Source: Rhodococcus gordoniae (GTDB lineage: Bacteria; Actinomycetota; Actinomycetes; Mycobacteriales; Mycobacteriaceae). From it: a stretch of DNA of 64,000 nucleotides. The notes under the pieces are model-generated. The model made no database searches. It was given only the letters and a program-made list of their open reading frames with translations, and was not told where the DNA came from. The translations under genes and the position numbers were made by a program. Shown here piece after piece: positions 41,778-51,177 of this stretch (the stretch's first letter is position 1; each line of letters opens with the position of its first letter). The stretch is taken from positions 1 to 64,000 of the forward strand of contig NZ_LPZN01000003.1 in the NCBI RefSeq assembly GCF_001646655.1, written 5' to 3'.

Positions 41778-43238
41778 TCACACCGGATACGGCAGTCCGA
41801 CCTTCGCAGCGGTCGCGACGCGATGGGCGAGCATCACCGCGGTCGCGTGCGGTCCCCGGCTCGGTGCCTGCGGAAACACCGAGGTGTCGACGACGCTCAG
41901 CCGGTCGGTCCCGCGCACGCGGCACCACTCGTCGACCACGGCGTGCTCGTCGTCGCCCATCCGGCAGGTGCCGGACAGATGCAGCGACGTTCCGAGCCTG
42001 CCGTTGCCGGCGTCCACGCTGCCGGTCTCGACGACACCGGCGACGCCTGCGAGCAGATCGGTCGCGAGCCGGACACCCTCCTCCAGGGTCGTCCGGTCGG
42101 CCGGGTCCGTCAGGTACCGGTAGTCGAGCAGCGGTGGGCGCCTGGGGTCGCGTTCGTCGAGCACGATGCGTCCGCGGCTGCGCGGGCGGGTCAGGACGAC
42201 GCCGAGGACCGGATGCGGAACGCCGCTGCCGGGGATCGCCGCGCCGAAAGACGCGGTGTACGGACGCACTTCGAGGTTCTCGGTGTGCAGGACCGTCTCG
42301 AGCAGCACCGTGTGCGGCGGGAGACCCGGGCGGAACCGGTACGGGACGGTGAACTCCGGATGGTCGGAGAATTCGCGGCCCACCCCGGGAAGGTCGTGCA
42401 GCGGGTCGATGCCGAGCCGTCGCAGTTCGTCGGCCGGGCCGATGCCGGAGAGCATCAGCAACTGGGGAGATCTCACCGCGCCCGCGGCGACGATCACGTG
42501 CCCGGCCGAGACCGTGCGCGGTCCGTCGGGTCCGGCGATCTCGACACCCCTCGCGCGATCACCGGAGATCACGACGCGGGTCGCGGTCACCCCGCCGACG
42601 ACCGTCAGATTCGGCCGGTCCAGGACAGGTTCCAGATACGCGAGGAACGGGCTCACCCTCGTCCCGTCGCGGACGTTCGACGGGACCGCGCCGACCCCGT
42701 CGGGTCCCGGAGCGTTGAGGTCGGCGACGGAAGCGAAACCGGCGCGTTCGGCGGCGTCGGCGAAGGCCCGCGAGAGCGGATGCATCCGGTCGCGCGGTAC
42801 CCGGGCGACCGGAATCGGACCGGATGTCCCGTGGAGGTCGCCGGTGAAGTCCGCGTCGGTCTCCGTGGCCCGGAAGTACGGAAGCACCTGCTCGTAGGAC
42901 CACGATGCGGGCCAGGACGCGAAGTCGGCCGGTCGCGCGCGCACGAAATAGGCGCCGTTGACCGCCCCGGATCCGCCGAGCACCCTGCCGCGCGTCACGG
43001 TCGCGTCGACGTCGGGGGTCAACCGTGCGGGAAAGCTCGTCGTCCACGGGCTTTCCGGACCCACCGGAAGGACGGCGGCGTCGCGGATCTCCTTCGGAAC
43101 GGCGGACACCGATCCGAAGACCGCGCCCTCCTCGAGCACCAGCACGGTGCGGTCGGGATCGTCGCTGAGCCGGGCGGCGAGAACGCACCCGCAGCTACCA
43201 CCCCCGACGATCACCACATCGGCGCGCGCCGGGATCAT
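41778..43238 (-). CDS. mftG: MftG, mycofactocin-linked GMC oxidoreductase
   Basis: A 486-aa flavoprotein of the glucose-methanol-choline family. The FAD-binding motif DVVIVGGGSCGCVLAARLSD is at residues ~7-26, GGSGAVNGAYFVR at ~90, the GMC signature GAVRSPQLLMLSGIGP at ~265, and the catalytic-histidine region HLSGTCRMG at ~425, followed by a C-terminal HATAVMLAHRVA helix. In mycobacteria MftG re-oxidises reduced mycofactocin and passes electrons towards respiration. Its start lies one base after the mftF stop (TGACATG), a sign of translational coupling. A longer in-frame reading from 43430 would overlap mftF by ~190 bp and is rejected. Placement directly after mftE and mftF supports the assignment. 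Confidence 0.93.
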   Translation of the reverse strand: MIPARADVVIVGGGSCGCVLAARLSDDPDRTVLVLEEGAVFGSVSAVPKEIRDAAVLPVGPESPWTTSFPARLTPDVDATVTRGRVLGGSGAVNGAYFVRARPADFASWPASWSYEQVLPYFRATETDADFTGDLHGTSGPIPVARVPRDRMHPLSRAFADAAERAGFASVADLNAPGPDGVGAVPSNVRDGTRVSPFLAYLEPVLDRPNLTVVGGVTATRVVISGDRARGVEIAGPDGPRTVSAGHVIVAAGAVRSPQLLMLSGIGPADELRRLGIDPLHDLPGVGREFSDHPEFTVPYRFRPGLPPHTVLLETVLHTENLEVRPYTASFGAAIPGSGVPHPVLGVVLTRPRSRGRIVLDERDPRRPPLLDYRYLTDPADRTTLEEGVRLATDLLAGVAGVVETGSVDAGNGRLGTSLHLSGTCRMGDDEHAVVDEWCRVRGTDRLSVVDTSVFPQAPSRGPHATAVMLAHRVATAAKVGLPYPV

Positions 43239-43239
43239 G

Positions 43240-44673
43240 TCACTTCCGGATGTCGGGTACGAGCGCCGACGCCGTACGGGCGTCGAACGCACCCTTCCAC
43301 AACCCTGCTCCGTATGCGAGGTCGTCGAGGCGCTTGTAGAGCAGATAGCGGACAGGATCGAGCCCGCCGCTCTCGCGGTGTGCCTTCCAGTCCCAGATAC
43401 CTTCGGCCACAGCGAAGGCCAGAACCACACGGCGAACCTTGCGGGAGAACACCGCTGCGACGACCGTCACCGGCCAGTAGTGCCGGCACACCGCCGACGC
43501 CACCTGCCACAGACCACCGGCGAACCCCTGGGCGGTGAGCAGCGCGGCGATGCGGTCGGGCCGGTCGAGTCCGGAGAACATCCGCCGCAACCGCACGAAG
43601 GTGACCACCTGCGTCAGCACGGCTGCGATCACCCCGACGCGGGTGAAGGTCGCGATCGCGACACACGCGAGGAGCGTCCAGATCGACATCACCATCGGCG
43701 GGACGGAACCCGGATGCCGATCCGCGAGCGGGGCCGCACCGGTGCCGTAGAACGCCTTGCGTGTCAACCACGTCCGGAGACGGGTGCGATGGTCGTGCGC
43801 GACCCGCGAGATGGGTTCGTACCGCAACCGCCACCCCGCACCCTGCAGTCGCCGGCACAGATCGACGTCCTCGGCCACGTGCATCGTCTCGTCGAAACCA
43901 CCGCAGGCGACGAGGGCGTCGCGACGTACGAGCAATGCCGCGCTCGGCACGTACGAGACGGGACCACCCGCGACGACCGCGGACTCCCGGCTGCCGAGAT
44001 CGAGCGACGACCGTGCGTGCTCGTACTTCGCCAGTGCGCTGCTGTCGGGTTCGAGGGCCACGATGCGTGGCGCGACGAGAGCGACCGCAGGATCGGTGAA
44101 ATGCCCCAGCGATCGTTCGAGCCAGCCCAGCTGCGGCACCACATCGGAATCGAGGAAGGCGACGAATTCCGTTGTCACCTCCTGCAGTCCGGTGTTGCGG
44201 GCCGCCGCCGGCCCGCGTGCGGTCTCGTGCCTGATCACCCGGACTCGACCGCGGGGCGGTGGCTCGACGGGCTTGTCGGATCCGTCGTCGACGACCACGA
44301 CCTCGTGCCCTTCGACAGCGGCGAGCAGACGGGCGAGGCCCGGCGCATTGTCCTTGACCGGTACGACGACGGTGACGGCGGAACTGGGCGGCAGTTTCGT
44401 CGGGCGAGGATTCCCGATACCCGAGTCGAGCAGGCGTCGCGCGACCGCGGCACTCCGCGCGTCGACCACCTCGACGAAGTCCTCGTCGATCATGGCCGCG
44501 GCGGCGGGTGCGAGTGTCAGCATCCGCGTGGGTGACCCTCCGACGAGGACACGTCCTCCGGCGAAGCTGCGCACGCGAGCGTCGATCCGCACACCGAAAC
44601 CGTCGGGGAGCCGGGTCGCCCGGGGCTGCGCCGCCTCCGGGGACGTCGCCTGTGGAGTAATCGCCCGACTCAC
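43240..44673 (-). CDS. mftF: MftF, mycofactocin glycosyltransferase
   Basis: A 477-aa family-2 glycosyltransferase. The GT-A core spans residues ~100-330: [24 protein letters not shown] as the DxD metal site (~190) and a [19 protein letters not shown] acceptor-side motif (~270). Three or so hydrophobic segments follow (~340-430), suggesting membrane association. MftF adds glucose units to the redox core of premycofactocin, giving mycofactocinones with oligosaccharide tails. The GTG start at 44673 overlaps the mftE stop (GTGA) and has GGAAGG upstream. The stop is one base before mftG. The longer ORF from 45081 lies inside mftE and is not used. Confidence 0.94.
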   Translation of the reverse strand: MSRAITPQATSPEAAQPRATRLPDGFGVRIDARVRSFAGGRVLVGGSPTRMLTLAPAAAAMIDEDFVEVVDARSAAVARRLLDSGIGNPRPTKLPPSSAVTVVVPVKDNAPGLARLLAAVEGHEVVVVDDGSDKPVEPPPRGRVRVIRHETARGPAAARNTGLQEVTTEFVAFLDSDVVPQLGWLERSLGHFTDPAVALVAPRIVALEPDSSALAKYEHARSSLDLGSRESAVVAGGPVSYVPSAALLVRRDALVACGGFDETMHVAEDVDLCRRLQGAGWRLRYEPISRVAHDHRTRLRTWLTRKAFYGTGAAPLADRHPGSVPPMVMSIWTLLACVAIATFTRVGVIAAVLTQVVTFVRLRRMFSGLDRPDRIAALLTAQGFAGGLWQVASAVCRHYWPVTVVAAVFSRKVRRVVLAFAVAEGIWDWKAHRESGGLDPVRYLLYKRLDDLAYGAGLWKGAFDARTASALVPDIRK

Positions 44674-45353
44674 CGAAGCCTTCCTTCCGTTCCCGGCTCC
44701 CACCGGGCGACCTGTGCACGCGCCCGCTCGACCAGACTCGCGAACAGGCGCGCGCCGAGTTCTGCGGTGGCCTCGGTAGGGTCTCCCAGCACTCCGTTCG
44801 CGGACACCGAGACGATACCGGCTTCGCGCAATCGAGGCATCAGTGCGCCGATCGATTCCGTCGCTCCCACCGCCGCGCGGGCCATGTCGACCGTCCCGGG
44901 TGCCAGGTGCAGCATCAGACTCGTCTCGGTGACACCGGCGTGGGCGTCGGACGCGGGCACCGCGCACGGAAGCCAGGCAGCGTCGCGGCCCTCGTAGCGC
45001 AGGAGGCTCACCGCCTCGATCAGCGGATAGGCGTTGCCACCGTGCCCGTTGACGAAGACCACCCGTTTCGCCCACCGGCACACCGACCTGCCGTATTCGA
45101 CGATCAGCGCCTTCGTCACCTCGGCACCGATCGACACGGTACCGGCGAAGCCTTCGTGCTCGCCGCTCGCCCCGTAGGGCAGAGGCGGCGCAAGGACCGT
45201 CTCGGGCAGCGCGGCGGCGACAGCGGCTGCGATCCGGGTGTCGGTGTCGAGGGGAAGATGCGGGCCGTGCTGTTCGAGCGCACCGACCGGGACGGCCACC
45301 GTCACCCGGCCGGGTTCGATGTCCGTCCAGTAGGCGTCGGCGAGCTCCCGCAT
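44670..45353 (-). CDS. mftE: MftE, creatininase-like peptidase of mycofactocin maturation
   Basis: A 227-aa creatininase-family metallopeptidase. Conserved metal-site blocks are visible: [16 protein letters not shown] (~25-40, Glu/His/Asp ligands), [13 protein letters not shown] (~63-75), [12 protein letters not shown] (~100-112) and [12 protein letters not shown] (~140-151). MftE cleaves the MftC-modified MftA peptide to release the Val-Tyr-derived core (AHDP). Start chosen at ATG 45353; an in-frame GTG at 45356 is equally possible, while the ORF extending to 45500 runs over the divergent GNAT gene. It is separated from mftD by a 5.8-kb insert carrying oxidoreductases and the GNAT gene, unlike compact mftABCDEF arrangements. 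Confidence 0.93.
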   Translation of the reverse strand: MRELADAYWTDIEPGRVTVAVPVGALEQHGPHLPLDTDTRIAAAVAAALPETVLAPPLPYGASGEHEGFAGTVSIGAEVTKALIVEYGRSVCRWAKRVVFVNGHGGNAYPLIEAVSLLRYEGRDAAWLPCAVPASDAHAGVTETSLMLHLAPGTVDMARAAVGATESIGALMPRLREAGIVSVSANGVLGDPTEATAELGARLFASLVERARAQVARWEPGTEGRLR

Positions 45354-45450
45354 CACCGCTCCGATGCTAAGGGTTTCGCGGGCGTGCACGAAACCCGGAG
45401 GTCCAGGCAGGCCCGCCCGGACGCCGGGACCGGATCGGTACGCTTTCCCG
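45354..45450. promoter_or_regulatory. Divergent promoter region, mftE versus GNAT gene
   Basis: This 97-bp gap separates the divergent starts of mftE (minus) and the GNAT gene (plus), so promoters for both must lie here or inside the neighbouring coding ends. I see no confident -35/-10 pair or palindrome. It implies that mftEFG is transcribed independently of mftABCD. Confidence 0.45.
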
Positions 45451-46434
45451 GTGCTGATCGAACCTCGTCCACTGGACGATCCGGACGTGCTGGCCCTCAT
45501 CGGCGAAGTTCAGCTCGAATACGTGCGGAGATACGGCGGGCCCGACGACACCGGGCTGTTGCCGCACGAATTCCGGCCCCCGCGCGGCGTGTTCCTCCTG
45601 GCGCTGACCGACGGGATCCCGGCCGGGATCGGCGGTTGGCGTGCTCCGGAGCCCTCGCATCGAGGACTGCGCGACGGGGACGCCGAGATCAAGCGGATGT
45701 ACGTGCGGGCGAACGCGCGGCGCCGCGGTGTGGCCGAACGGGTGCTGGGTGCGCTCGAACGGACCGCGACCGATGCCGGTCGCCGTCGCATGGTCCTCGA
45801 GACGGGGAGCGAGCAACCCGAGGCGATCGCGCTGTACGCGAAGGCCGGGTACGTACCGATGACCGAACGGTTCGGCCTCTACGCGCACTCGCCGACGGCG
45901 ATGTACTACTACAAGGATCTGCCCCCGATCCGTCTGGCCACCGATGACGACCTGCCGGTGCTGCAGGAGATCGAACGCGCAGCGGGGAAGCCCTTCGCCG
46001 AGATCGGTATGACCTTCGTGGCCGACGACGATCCCCCGTCCGTCGAGGATCTGCGCGTCCATCGGGACGCGGGTCGCTGCTGGGTGTGGTTCGACGGAGA
46101 CGGGCTCCCGGTCGCGTATCTCGCGGCCGACATCGTCGACGACGGCGTCCACATCGAGCAGGTGTCGGTGCATCCCGACCACGCGCGTCGCGGTATCGGT
46201 CGCATGCTGATCGAGCACGCCGCGGGGTGGGCGCGGGACGCCGGCTTCGGATCCCTGTCGCTGACGACCTACCGCGACGTGCCGTGGAACGGCCCGTACT
46301 ACGCGCGTCTCGGCTTCCGCACCGTCGCGGACGATGCCCTCTCCCCCGCCCTCGCCCGGATCCGCGCGGAGGAACGGAAACACGGTCTCGACCGCTGGCC
46401 GCGGATCGTCATGCGCCGCGAAGTGGAGGCGTAG
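45451..46434 (+). CDS. Tandem-GNAT acetyltransferase
   Basis: A 327-aa protein with two GNAT domains. The first (~1-150) contains the acetyl-CoA loop region IKRMYVRANARRRGVAERV (~68-86) and LETGSEQPEAIALYAKAGY. The second (~152-327) contains IEQVSVHPDHARRGIGRML (~233-251) and NGPYYARLGFRTV. The R/Q-x-x-G-x-A/G loop appears in both halves, so both may bind acetyl-CoA. GTG start at 45451; the reading from 45364 is unsupported. The two-domain layout recalls mycothiol synthase, but I see no specific MshD signature. It lies on the opposite strand within the mycofactocin locus. Its stop is separated by three bases from the stop of the convergent OYE gene. Substrate unknown; small-molecule detoxification or a cofactor-tail modification are both possible. 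Confidence 0.85.
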   Translation: MLIEPRPLDDPDVLALIGEVQLEYVRRYGGPDDTGLLPHEFRPPRGVFLLALTDGIPAGIGGWRAPEPSHRGLRDGDAEIKRMYVRANARRRGVAERVLGALERTATDAGRRRMVLETGSEQPEAIALYAKAGYVPMTERFGLYAHSPTAMYYYKDLPPIRLATDDDLPVLQEIERAAGKPFAEIGMTFVADDDPPSVEDLRVHRDAGRCWVWFDGDGLPVAYLAADIVDDGVHIEQVSVHPDHARRGIGRMLIEHAAGWARDAGFGSLSLTTYRDVPWNGPYYARLGFRTVADDALSPALARIRAEERKHGLDRWPRIVMRREVEA

Positions 46435-46437
46435 AAG

Positions 46438-48396
46438 CTAGAGCCCCCTGGCGACCCGGTCCCCCTCGACGATCGCGGCGTGCAGGCGGCGTGGCGTCAC
46501 CGCGTCGCCCACGCGGATCACCCTCGCGCCGCATTCCGAGAGCTCGTGCCACAGCTCGTCGACGGGATCCTGATGGGTGGCGACGACGACCGCGTCCACC
46601 GTGAGCCTCGTCTGCTCGCCGGTCGCGTGGTGGACCAGGGTGACCTCGGCGCCGTCCGGCAGGTCCACGACACCGCCGAGGGCGACGCCGGTGAGTCGTT
46701 CGATCCGCTTCTCCCGGGCGCGGCGCAACCAGCCGTCGAGCTCGAGCGTCGGACCGAGATCCTGGCCCACGACCATCCCCGGCGTGCATACCGTCACCGC
46801 ACATCCCCTGTCGGCCAGCAACTCGGCGACCGAGGTGGCCTGGTGGAAGCCGAGATCGTCGACGACGAGGACGCGTCCGGAGGGTGCGGCACGACCGGTG
46901 AGCACGTCGCGCACGTCGCTCACCCGTGCCGACGCGCCCGCCCGGTCGGGCCTGCGGGGGCGCGCTCCCGTCGCGACGATCACGACGTCGGGTGCCAGCG
47001 CGTGCAGTGTCGTGGCATCGGCGGTCGCGCCGGTGCGGATGTCCACTCCCCTGCGGCGGCATTCGGCGTCGAGGTGGGTCACCGCACCCAGCAGTTCGGC
47101 GCGGTGCGGCGCGGCGGCGGCCTCGCGGACCTGGCCGCCGGTGCGCCGGCCCCGCTCGAACAGGACCACCGAATGCCCTTGTGCAGCAGCAGTCGCCGCT
47201 GCTTGCAATCCCGCGGGTCCGCCGCCGACCACGACGACCCGTTGCGGTACGGCGGGCGCGGCGGAACCGTCGGATTCGTACCCGGCGTGAGCATTGACCG
47301 CGCACGCGATGGGACGGTTGAGCCCGACCCGTCCGATGCAGTCCTGATTGCAGCCGATGCACGGCCGTATCTCGTCGTCGCGTCCGGAGAGCGTCTTGTT
47401 CGCGAAGTCCGGGTCGGCGATCTGTGCGCGCACCGCGCCGACGAGATCGCACACTCCGTCGGCGAGCGCGGCGCCGACCTGGTCGGGGCGGGTGAAGCGC
47501 CCGACCCCGACGACCGGCAGCGACACCGCTGCCCGGATGGCGTCGGGGACGAACAGCGAGTAGCCGTGAGGGGTGGACATCGGGGCTTCGATCAGATGCA
47601 ACGTCTCGGTCGCGACGCCCACGGACGTGTTGAGGTAGTCGACGTCGCCACTCGCCTCGAGCATCCGCGCGACCTGCACGGCGTCGTCGATACCGACACC
47701 GCCGTCGGTGCCGTCGTGACCCGTCAGTCGCACGCCCACGACACGGTCGCGCCCGACTGCCCGTCTCACGGCGGAGACGACCTCGAGCAGCAGACGTGCC
47801 CGCCCGGCGAGATCCCCGCCGTAGCGGTCGGCGCGACGGTTCGTCGCGGGTGCGAGGAAGGCACGCAGGACGGCTGCCTGGGAACACTGGATCTCGACGC
47901 CGTCGAAGCCGGTCTCGGCACAGCGGCGGGCGACGTCGGCGTAGCCCGCGACAAGGTCGGCGATGTCGGATCTCGTCATCGGGCGCGGGACCTCGCGGAA
48001 GAGTGGGTCGGGTTCGGGGCTCGGAGCCCACACCGGTTGCCCGGTGTACATCGAGGTGCCCTGCGCGCCGTTGTGGTTGAGCTGCGCGAGGATCCGCGTG
48101 CCGTGCCGGTGCACGGCGTCGGTGAGACGGCGGTAACCGGTGACGACATCCGGATCCCAGCCGCGGATCAGCTTCTCGTAGGGACGATCCGAGGGGTGCA
48201 CGGTGTGCTCCTCGGTGACGATCATCGACGCGCCGCCGCGTGCTCTGGCCTCGTAGTACGCGATGTGCCGGTCGGTGACGGTACCGTCGACCGAGAAGTT
48301 GGTCAGGTGCGCAGGGAAGACGATGCGATTGCGCAGGGTGACCGGACCGATCCGCAACGACGCGTGCGGAACGGTTCCGGCCCCCGTGCGCGACAC
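46438..48396 (-). CDS. Mycofactocin-system FadH/OYE-family oxidoreductase (downstream copy)
   Basis: A 652-aa two-part flavoenzyme. Residues ~10-360 form an Old Yellow Enzyme-like TIM barrel (IVFPAHLTNFSVDG, ILAQLNHNGAQG, DGVEIQCSQAAVLRAFLAP, NRRADRYGG). The segment IRPCIGCNQDCIGR plus a later Cys at ~385 forms the 4Fe-4S site. Residues ~390-650 form a dinucleotide-binding reductase half (VVVVGGGPAGLQAAATAAAQGHSVVLFERG and VDAVVVATH). The overall plan is that of 2,4-dienoyl-CoA reductase/trimethylamine dehydrogenase relatives, and such genes recur in mycofactocin clusters. GTG start at 48396, two bases after the SDR stop. Substrate unknown. It ends three bases from the convergent GNAT stop. 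Confidence 0.88.
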   Translation of the reverse strand: MSRTGAGTVPHASLRIGPVTLRNRIVFPAHLTNFSVDGTVTDRHIAYYEARARGGASMIVTEEHTVHPSDRPYEKLIRGWDPDVVTGYRRLTDAVHRHGTRILAQLNHNGAQGTSMYTGQPVWAPSPEPDPLFREVPRPMTRSDIADLVAGYADVARRCAETGFDGVEIQCSQAAVLRAFLAPATNRRADRYGGDLAGRARLLLEVVSAVRRAVGRDRVVGVRLTGHDGTDGGVGIDDAVQVARMLEASGDVDYLNTSVGVATETLHLIEAPMSTPHGYSLFVPDAIRAAVSLPVVGVGRFTRPDQVGAALADGVCDLVGAVRAQIADPDFANKTLSGRDDEIRPCIGCNQDCIGRVGLNRPIACAVNAHAGYESDGSAAPAVPQRVVVVGGGPAGLQAAATAAAQGHSVVLFERGRRTGGQVREAAAAPHRAELLGAVTHLDAECRRRGVDIRTGATADATTLHALAPDVVIVATGARPRRPDRAGASARVSDVRDVLTGRAAPSGRVLVVDDLGFHQATSVAELLADRGCAVTVCTPGMVVGQDLGPTLELDGWLRRAREKRIERLTGVALGGVVDLPDGAEVTLVHHATGEQTRLTVDAVVVATHQDPVDELWHELSECGARVIRVGDAVTPRRLHAAIVEGDRVARGL

Positions 48397-48398
48397 CG

Positions 48399-49211
48399 TC
48401 AGACCTTCGAGTTGCCCTGGTCCACGGCCATCTGGCTGCCGGTGATCGTGGAGGCGCGATCACTCGCGAGGAACAGGACGGCTTCGGAGATGTCGTCGGG
48501 ATCGGCCGTCGGCTTGCCCTCGAGGATCGGAACGAAGTTCGGGCCCCACGAGGGATTCTTCTCGAACAGTTTCAGGACGCTGACGTCGGTGCCCATCGGG
48601 GTGTTCACGCCGTAGGGATGGATGGAGTTGACCCGGATGCGGTACGGGCCGAGTTCCTTGGCCGCCGCCTGGGTGACGCCGACGAGGCCGAACTTGGCTG
48701 CCGCGTAGTTGATCTGGCCGGGCATCGCCTTGAGACCGGAGACCGAACTGATGACGATGATCGATCCGCCGTTGCCGGCCTCGATCATGGCGGGGGTGGC
48801 GGCCTTGAGGGTTTTGAACACACCCGTCAGGTTGATGTCGATCAGTTCTTCGAACTGGTCGTCGGGCATCTCCCAGAAGCGGTTCCAGGTGCAGATGCCG
48901 GCGTTGGCGACGACCACGTCGAGCCGTCCGAACTGGGCGACACCCTCGTCGACGACGGCTTTCAACGCCGCGCTGTCGCGCACGTCCGCCACGCGGGCGA
49001 GGATCTTCCCACCGGCCTCCTCGACGAGCCGTACCGTCTCGCGGAGGTCGTCCGGGGTGGTCTGCTCGTAGGTGATGTATTCCGAGACCGGGCCCGCGAT
49101 GTCGACGCCGATGACGGCTGCTCCCTCGCGGGCGAACCGGATGGCGTGGTTGCGGCCCTGCCCGCGTGCGATCCCGGTGATGAAGACGACCTTGCCGTCG
49201 AAATCTCCCAT
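48399..49211 (-). CDS. Mycofactocin-coupled short-chain dehydrogenase (carveol dehydrogenase-like)
   Basis: A 270-aa SDR. It has the nucleotide-binding loop GIARGQGRNHAIRFA (~13-27), a long insert after strand 2 (DIAGPVSEYITYEQTTPDDLRETV) that is typical of mycofactocin-coupled SDRs, NAGICT (~101), the catalytic Ser in VISSVSG (~146) and Tyr/Lys in YAAAK (~161-165). Members of this class hold NAD(H) tightly and need mycofactocin as external electron carrier. Known activities include carveol and other secondary alcohol dehydrogenation; the substrate here is unknown. ATG at 49211. It lies between two OYE-type genes with gaps of 51 and 2 bp, so all three are likely co-transcribed with mftABCD. 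Confidence 0.9.
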   Translation of the reverse strand: MGDFDGKVVFITGIARGQGRNHAIRFAREGAAVIGVDIAGPVSEYITYEQTTPDDLRETVRLVEEAGGKILARVADVRDSAALKAVVDEGVAQFGRLDVVVANAGICTWNRFWEMPDDQFEELIDINLTGVFKTLKAATPAMIEAGNGGSIIVISSVSGLKAMPGQINYAAAKFGLVGVTQAAAKELGPYRIRVNSIHPYGVNTPMGTDVSVLKLFEKNPSWGPNFVPILEGKPTADPDDISEAVLFLASDRASTITGSQMAVDQGNSKV

Positions 49212-49262
49212 GTCGGCCCTTCCCGTCGACCCAGATTAGAACATGTTTCAGTGTGCCTCACG

Positions 49263-51164
49263 TTACAGCGTCACAGCCACCCGGTGTCCCTCCCGGATCG
49301 CGTCACGCATCGTCCTCGGGGCCACCCGATCCCCGATCGACCACACCCCCGGCCGCTCGGTCACTTCGCCCGGTAACAACGGTGCGCAATCGATCAGAAC
49401 GGCATCCGAGACCGGCGTGGTCTCCCCGGACACACGGTCGACGAGCACGACCCCTTCGGCGTCGACCGAACCGACCCGGCACCCGAGATGTCTCGTCACG
49501 CCCGCCCGCTGCAGCCGGACGTCGAAGGCGACGAGATCGCCGGTCGGCGCGAGACGTGATCCCGCGACGAGGTCGCCGGTCGCGTAGTGGACCTCCACAC
49601 CGTCCTCCACGAGCCGATCGACCACGGCGCTCGCCACCGGCCCACCCGGCGGATCCCACACCACCGCTCGCTGTGCCGTCGGCGGGCGGGTCCCCGACAG
49701 CACCTCCGCGGCGGTCGCGTAGTTCTCGGGCACGGTCACAGGGAAGGACGGTGGACGCGGAACCCCGCCCGTGGCCTGCACGACCACACGTCCGCGAGCG
49801 AGCGCGTCCTCGATATCGGCGTCGCCGGCCTCGGTGCCGGTACGGATGTCGACACCGGACTCGCGGCACTGCTGTTCGAGCCAGTCGACGAGCGCCGGGA
49901 AGTCGGGGCGGCCGGGCGAGACCACGGCGGCCGTGCCGCCGATCCGATTCGTCGCCTCGACCAGGACGACACGGTGACCGCGTGTCGCCGCCACCCGCGC
50001 CGCTTCCAGACCGGCGGGCCCGGCACCCACCACGAGCACGTCGCGAGCGGTGGCCACCGGCCCGAAGAGTGCCCGGGTCTCGTCACCCACCTCCGGGTTC
50101 GCGATGCATCCCACGACCGGATTGTGGAAGTCGTCGACGAGGCACGCCTGGTTGCAGCGCACGCAGGGGCGTGGCCGGCGAGCACGACGGGCGGCTTCGA
50201 CGAGGTCGGGGTCGGCGATCTGGGCGCGGGTCATCTCGACCAGATCACACGTACCGTCGTCGAGCGCGCGTTGCGCGTGCCCGACGTCGACGATGCTGCC
50301 CTGCAACACGATCGGGACCGCGCTACCGGCTACCTCCCGAATACGCCGACACACTTCGACGTTGAAGCCCGCAGGGGTGTGCGTGTCGGGCCGGTACGAC
50401 TCGGGGGAGAACAATCCGCCGCGCACGACGGTGAGCAGGTCGATCGCCGGGGCGATCGCGGGAACGTATCCGGCGGCGAGGTCGGGAGTGATGCCCGCCC
50501 ACGGCGCGTTCTCGTCGCACGAGAGTCGCAGCGCAAGAACACGATCCGCGCCCATCTGCGAGCGGACCGCGACGATCACCTCGCGGAGCAGGCGCAGCCG
50601 GTCGTCACCGTATCCGTCGGCGCGGTGGTTGGTGAGCCCCGAGAGGAACTGCCGCAGCAGCGAAGTCGGGCCGACGTCGAGTTCCACCCCGTCGAGGTCC
50701 GCGGCCACGGCGACGGCGACGGCCCGGGCGAAGGACTCGACGAGTTCGGTGATCTCGTGCTCGGTCATCTCGACGGGGAGTTCGCGTGTCGCCGGATCCG
50801 GTACGCGCGAGGGCGCCCACAGTGGTGCCCGGGTCCACGCGCTCGAACCCTGGAGCCCGCGATGACCGAGGCCCGCGAGCACGAGCGCGCCGTGCGGACG
50901 GCAGGCGTCGACGATCCGCCGGTATCCGGCTCCGCAGTGTCCGGCGAGCGGCGCGCGTTCGTACGGGTGGTCGAGCGAGTGCACCGACGCCGTCTCCGTC
51001 ACGACGATCCCGCACCCACCCCGGGCACGTCGCGCGTAGTACGCGACGTGCCGGTCCGAGAACGACCGGCCGTCACCGAGATTCGTGACGTGCGGACCGA
51101 AGATCACCCTCGACGGAGCGGTGCGTCCGGCGAGGGTGATCGGTTCGGTGAGCGCGGGGCCCAT
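49263..51164 (-). CDS. Mycofactocin-system FadH/OYE-family oxidoreductase (upstream copy)
   Basis: A 633-aa paralogue of the enzyme encoded at 46438-48396. It has an OYE-type barrel with VIFGPHVTNLGDG, VLAGLGHRGLQGSS, DGVELDVGPTSLLRQFLSG and NHRADGYGDD. The 4Fe-4S cluster region is RPCVRCNQACLVDD followed by Cys in VVGCIANP. The dinucleotide-binding half begins VLVVGAGPAGLEAARVAATRGHRVVLVE (~378). Several positions differ from its partner: the QLNHNG motif is GLGHRG here and CSQA is VGPT, so the flavin or substrate pocket has diverged. Start chosen at ATG 51164, 13 bp after mftD. The in-frame start at 51221 lies inside mftD. Substrate unknown. Confidence 0.88.
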   Translation of the reverse strand: MGPALTEPITLAGRTAPSRVIFGPHVTNLGDGRSFSDRHVAYYARRARGGCGIVVTETASVHSLDHPYERAPLAGHCGAGYRRIVDACRPHGALVLAGLGHRGLQGSSAWTRAPLWAPSRVPDPATRELPVEMTEHEITELVESFARAVAVAVAADLDGVELDVGPTSLLRQFLSGLTNHRADGYGDDRLRLLREVIVAVRSQMGADRVLALRLSCDENAPWAGITPDLAAGYVPAIAPAIDLLTVVRGGLFSPESYRPDTHTPAGFNVEVCRRIREVAGSAVPIVLQGSIVDVGHAQRALDDGTCDLVEMTRAQIADPDLVEAARRARRPRPCVRCNQACLVDDFHNPVVGCIANPEVGDETRALFGPVATARDVLVVGAGPAGLEAARVAATRGHRVVLVEATNRIGGTAAVVSPGRPDFPALVDWLEQQCRESGVDIRTGTEAGDADIEDALARGRVVVQATGGVPRPPSFPVTVPENYATAAEVLSGTRPPTAQRAVVWDPPGGPVASAVVDRLVEDGVEVHYATGDLVAGSRLAPTGDLVAFDVRLQRAGVTRHLGCRVGSVDAEGVVLVDRVSGETTPVSDAVLIDCAPLLPGEVTERPGVWSIGDRVAPRTMRDAIREGHRVAVTL

Positions 51165-51177
51165 GTCGCCGGCTGTG

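Noticed and set aside
43239-43430. Longer mftG start at 43430
   Set aside because: It would overlap mftF by nearly 200 bp, and the added residues do not resemble any GMC N-terminus. The FAD motif begins right after the ATG at 43238.
45451-46434. Mycothiol synthase (MshD) assignment for the tandem-GNAT gene
   Set aside because: Only the two-domain plan is similar. No specific MshD signature was recognised, and the neighbours are unrelated to mycothiol synthesis.
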